A DNA stretch of 64,000 nucleotides from contig NZ_CP053840.1 of assembly GCF_013201665.1 (NCBI RefSeq), positions 248,001-312,000 of the forward strand, written 5' to 3'. Source of the stretch: Arcobacter venerupis (GTDB lineage Bacteria > Campylobacterota > Campylobacteria > Campylobacterales > Arcobacteraceae). The notes beneath the pieces are model-generated. The model saw only the letters and a list, made by a program, of their open reading frames with translations. It did not search any database and was not told the DNA's origin. Both the position numbers and the translations under genes were made by a program. Shown piece by piece: positions 62,155-64,000 of the stretch. How positions within the stretch are numbered: the stretch's first letter is position 1; each line of letters starts with the position of its first letter.

Positions 62155-63003
62155 ATGAAAATAGGATTTATAGGACTTGGAAATTTAGGACGAGCAATAT
62201 GTACAAGATTATCATCATTAGATATTGAATTAAAAGTTTATAATAGAAATAAAGAAAAAATAAAAGATTTAGCATATGACAAAGTAAACTCACCAAAAGA
62301 TTTATTAAAAGAGTGTGATGTTATTTTTTTATGTTTATTTGATTCAAATGCAGTTAGAGATATTTTAACTGGTGATAATGGACTATTATGTGAAGATTTA
62401 AAAGGTAAAACGATTATTGATTTAACAACAAATCATTATACAGACGTTTTAGAGTTTCATAAAATGGTAAATGATATAGGTGGAAACTATTTAGAAAATC
62501 CAGTTTTTGGAAGCGTTGCTCCTGCTTTAAAAGGACAATTAACAGTTGTTAGTTCAGGAAAAGTTGAAGTTTTTGAAAAAGTAAAACCAATTTTAGAAAA
62601 AATAGCACTTGAGATTTTCTTCTTAGAAAAACCATCAAGTGCTACAAAAATGAAACTTATAAATAATCTTTGTTTAGGTTCATTTATGGCTACTCTTGCA
62701 GAGTGTACAGCATTAGCTGAAAGTTGTGAAATTCCTAAATCAAAAGCCTTAGAGATTTTAGGAGTTGGTGGTGGACAATCACTTATATTAAAAGCAAAAA
62801 CTCAAAAACTAATAGATGAAGATTTTTCTGCACATTTTTCAAATAATGCAATAAATAAAGATTTACATCTTTTACAAAATTTAGCATATGAATTAAAAAG
62901 ACCACTTTATAGTGCAGCTGTTCCTAAAGAGTTATTTTCAAAAATGAAAATGATGGGAAAAGGTGAAGAAGATTTCTGCTCAATTTATCAACTATTTAAA
63001 TAG
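62155..63003 (+). CDS. Beta-hydroxyacid dehydrogenase family NAD(P)-dependent reductase
   Basis: 282 residues. The Rossmann start IGFIGLGNLGRAIC binds NAD(P); residues VYNRNKEK after strand 2 favour NADP. The substrate region has YLENPVFGSVAPALKGQLTVV and the catalytic Lys in TKMKLINNLCLG, with a C-terminal helical domain (KDLHLLQNLAYELKRPLY). It belongs to the 3-hydroxyisobutyrate dehydrogenase / glyoxylate-succinic semialdehyde reductase group, closest in layout to the latter. RBS GGAG. Substrate not assignable from sequence alone. Confidence 0.88.
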   Translation: MKIGFIGLGNLGRAICTRLSSLDIELKVYNRNKEKIKDLAYDKVNSPKDLLKECDVIFLCLFDSNAVRDILTGDNGLLCEDLKGKTIIDLTTNHYTDVLEFHKMVNDIGGNYLENPVFGSVAPALKGQLTVVSSGKVEVFEKVKPILEKIALEIFFLEKPSSATKMKLINNLCLGSFMATLAECTALAESCEIPKSKALEILGVGGGQSLILKAKTQKLIDEDFSAHFSNNAINKDLHLLQNLAYELKRPLYSAAVPKELFSKMKMMGKGEEDFCSIYQLFK

Positions 63004-63053
63004 TTGATAGATTAGACTCTAAAAATACTATACTTTCTATATAATAACAATAT

Positions 63054-63068
63054 TGATAATCTATATTA
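63054..63068 (+). promoter_or_regulatory. Weak candidate Fur box upstream of the receptor gene
   Basis: TGATAATCTATATTA fits the 7-1-7 Fur pattern with a perfect left half and 4 of 7 on the right. The 148-base gap before the receptor is very AT-rich, so chance matches are likely. Confidence 0.25.
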
Positions 63069-63151
63069 ATATTCTATTAACCTTTTTTTGCATATTATTC
63101 CATCTTTAAAACAATTAAAATTTTGTTTTTGGATTTATTACAAGGATTTAT

Positions 63152-64000
63152 ATGAAAAAAAAATTATATTTAGGAATTTCTTTACTTATTTGCAAAAATC
63201 TTGCTTTCGCAGATGATTTAAATGAAATTGTTGTCGAAGGTGCCCAAGAATCTTATTTTGAAGAATATTCTTCAACTAGTATGAAAGGTGAATTCAAAGA
63301 CAAAGAGACACCTTATTCAGTATCAGTTACTAAAGGTACTTTAATAAATGATTTACAAGCTCAAAGAATAGAAGATACATACGATTACACTACAGGTGTA
63401 ACTAAAGTTGGTAAAAATGCGGATGCTATACTTATTCGAGGATTTCAAACTGATTTAGAAAATATCAAAGTAAATGGAATGTCAGGACTAATTAGTAGAA
63501 TGGGTTCACCATCAACTGCAAATGTAGAAAGAATTGAAGTTGTAAAAGGTCCAGCATCTGTATTATATGGAGCGATGGAACCAGGTGGTTTAGTAAACAT
63601 GCAAACAAAACTTCCACAATCTGTACAAAGAACAACACTTGAAACATCACTTCAAACATACATGTCAAATAGTTCAAAATTTGGCGAAGATAATGGTATT
63701 ACAACTACAATTGATACAACAGGACCAATAACAAAAGATTTAATGTATAGATTTATAATTGTTGGAGAAAAACTTAATTCATATAGAGAAAATGTAGATT
63801 TTGAAAATGTTTATATCTATCCTAGTTTATTATGGAACGTAAGTGATCAAACATCTTTATTAGTTGCCATGGAATATGGAAAAGAAAAAGGTAGTGCAGA
63901 TGATGGACTGTTTGTAGCAAACCATGATATTTCAACAGCTGCACCAATTGATACAGTTTATCAAGAATCAGATGATTATGATAATGATGATGGAACAGCA
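63152..64000 (+). CDS. TonB-dependent siderophore-type outer-membrane receptor, N-terminal part (3' end outside window)
   Basis: 283 codons are visible and the frame is open at the right edge. ATG at 63152 with AAGGA upstream; signal peptide MKKKLYLGISLLICKNLAFA. The plug domain is clear: KDKETPYSVSVTKGTLI, ILIRGFQTDLENIKVNG, VERIEVVKGPASVLYGAMEPGG and LVNMQTKLP, after which barrel strands begin. The PYSVSV start and the GAMEPGGLVN form are typical of receptors for ferric siderophores. It should take up iron chelates with TonB-ExbBD. No substrate can be named. The gene stands alone within the visible part. Confidence 0.92.
   Translation, partial: MKKKLYLGISLLICKNLAFADDLNEIVVEGAQESYFEEYSSTSMKGEFKDKETPYSVSVTKGTLINDLQAQRIEDTYDYTTGVTKVGKNADAILIRGFQTDLENIKVNGMSGLISRMGSPSTANVERIEVVKGPASVLYGAMEPGGLVNMQTKLPQSVQRTTLETSLQTYMSNSSKFGEDNGITTTIDTTGPITKDLMYRFIIVGEKLNSYRENVDFENVYIYPSLLWNVSDQTSLLVAMEYGKEKGSADDGLFVANHDISTAAPIDTVYQESDDYDNDDGTA

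Noticed and set aside
63492-63677. 61-codon minus-strand frame near the right end
   Set aside because: It is opposite the plug domain of the TonB-dependent receptor, which has a clear start, signal peptide and family motifs.

Overview
The window is low-GC, gene-dense DNA that reads as the chromosome of an Arcobacter-like member of the Campylobacterota. The reasons are the thrS-infC-rpmI-rplT cluster with a TGS-poor threonyl-tRNA synthetase, a DUF3373 outer-membrane protein, a DUF4492 gene in front of cydA, histidine kinases with an HQWRQPL H-box, and the general AT-rich codon use. No integrase, transposase, rRNA gene or CRISPR array was seen.

Layout. 1-1.7 kb: the end of a sulfide:quinone oxidoreductase gene and a periplasmic tandem rhodanese. 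1.8-4.9 kb (minus strand): thrS, infC, rpmI, rplT. 5-9.9 kb: an unknown protein, a DUF3373 porin-like protein, a small cytochrome-c-like protein without a heme motif, an RqcH/NFACT protein and a TraT-family lipoprotein. 10-16.9 kb: a tightly packed ten-gene plus-strand operon (cdsA, dxr, a membrane protein, a DUF1566 protein, an RBBP9-like hydrolase, tsaD, a SUI1 protein, an NAD(P)HX repair enzyme, cutA, thiG). 17-18.8 kb: azlCD and an AraC regulator. 18.9-19.6 kb: six tRNA genes (Pro, His, Arg, Leu, Gly, then a second identical Arg after a terminator) behind a near-consensus promoter. 19.6-23.1 kb: a cytochrome bd operon, DUF4492-cydA-cydB-33-aa membrane peptide-NifX-like protein. 23.2-26.7 kb: an oadGAB sodium-pumping decarboxylase. 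26.8-33.5 kb: an AraC/GyrI-like regulator, a cation/Ca exchanger, an Aat-like transferase, a disordered secreted protein, a PLD-helicase fusion and a PsiE-like membrane protein.

33.5-59.5 kb is the most striking region. It is a type I secretion locus (TolC-SPOR outer-membrane protein, LapB-like ABC transporter, HlyD-like adaptor) followed by one 16.3-kb gene for a 5425-residue LapA-like adhesin. The locus is bracketed by signalling genes: a divergent response regulator and sensor kinase with two periplasmic binding domains on the left, and a sensor-less cytoplasmic histidine kinase on the right. The adhesin has an N-terminal retention module with a candidate LapG di-alanine site, 25 apparently identical 411-bp (137-residue) Calx-beta-like repeats, a T1SS-143-type domain, duplicated cadherin-like and other modules, an RTX-like glycine-rich stretch, a von Willebrand A domain and a type I secretion C-terminus. 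A row of GTAA elements at 11-bp spacing between the regulator gene and the secretion operon is a candidate regulator binding site.

59.6-64 kb: transketolase, a DUF4405 membrane protein, a beta-hydroxyacid-dehydrogenase-family reductase, and the 5' part of a TonB-dependent siderophore-type receptor that runs off the right edge.

The two best candidates for under-described biology are the adhesin with its two flanking kinases, and the bd-oxidase operon with its 33-residue membrane peptide and NifX-like protein.
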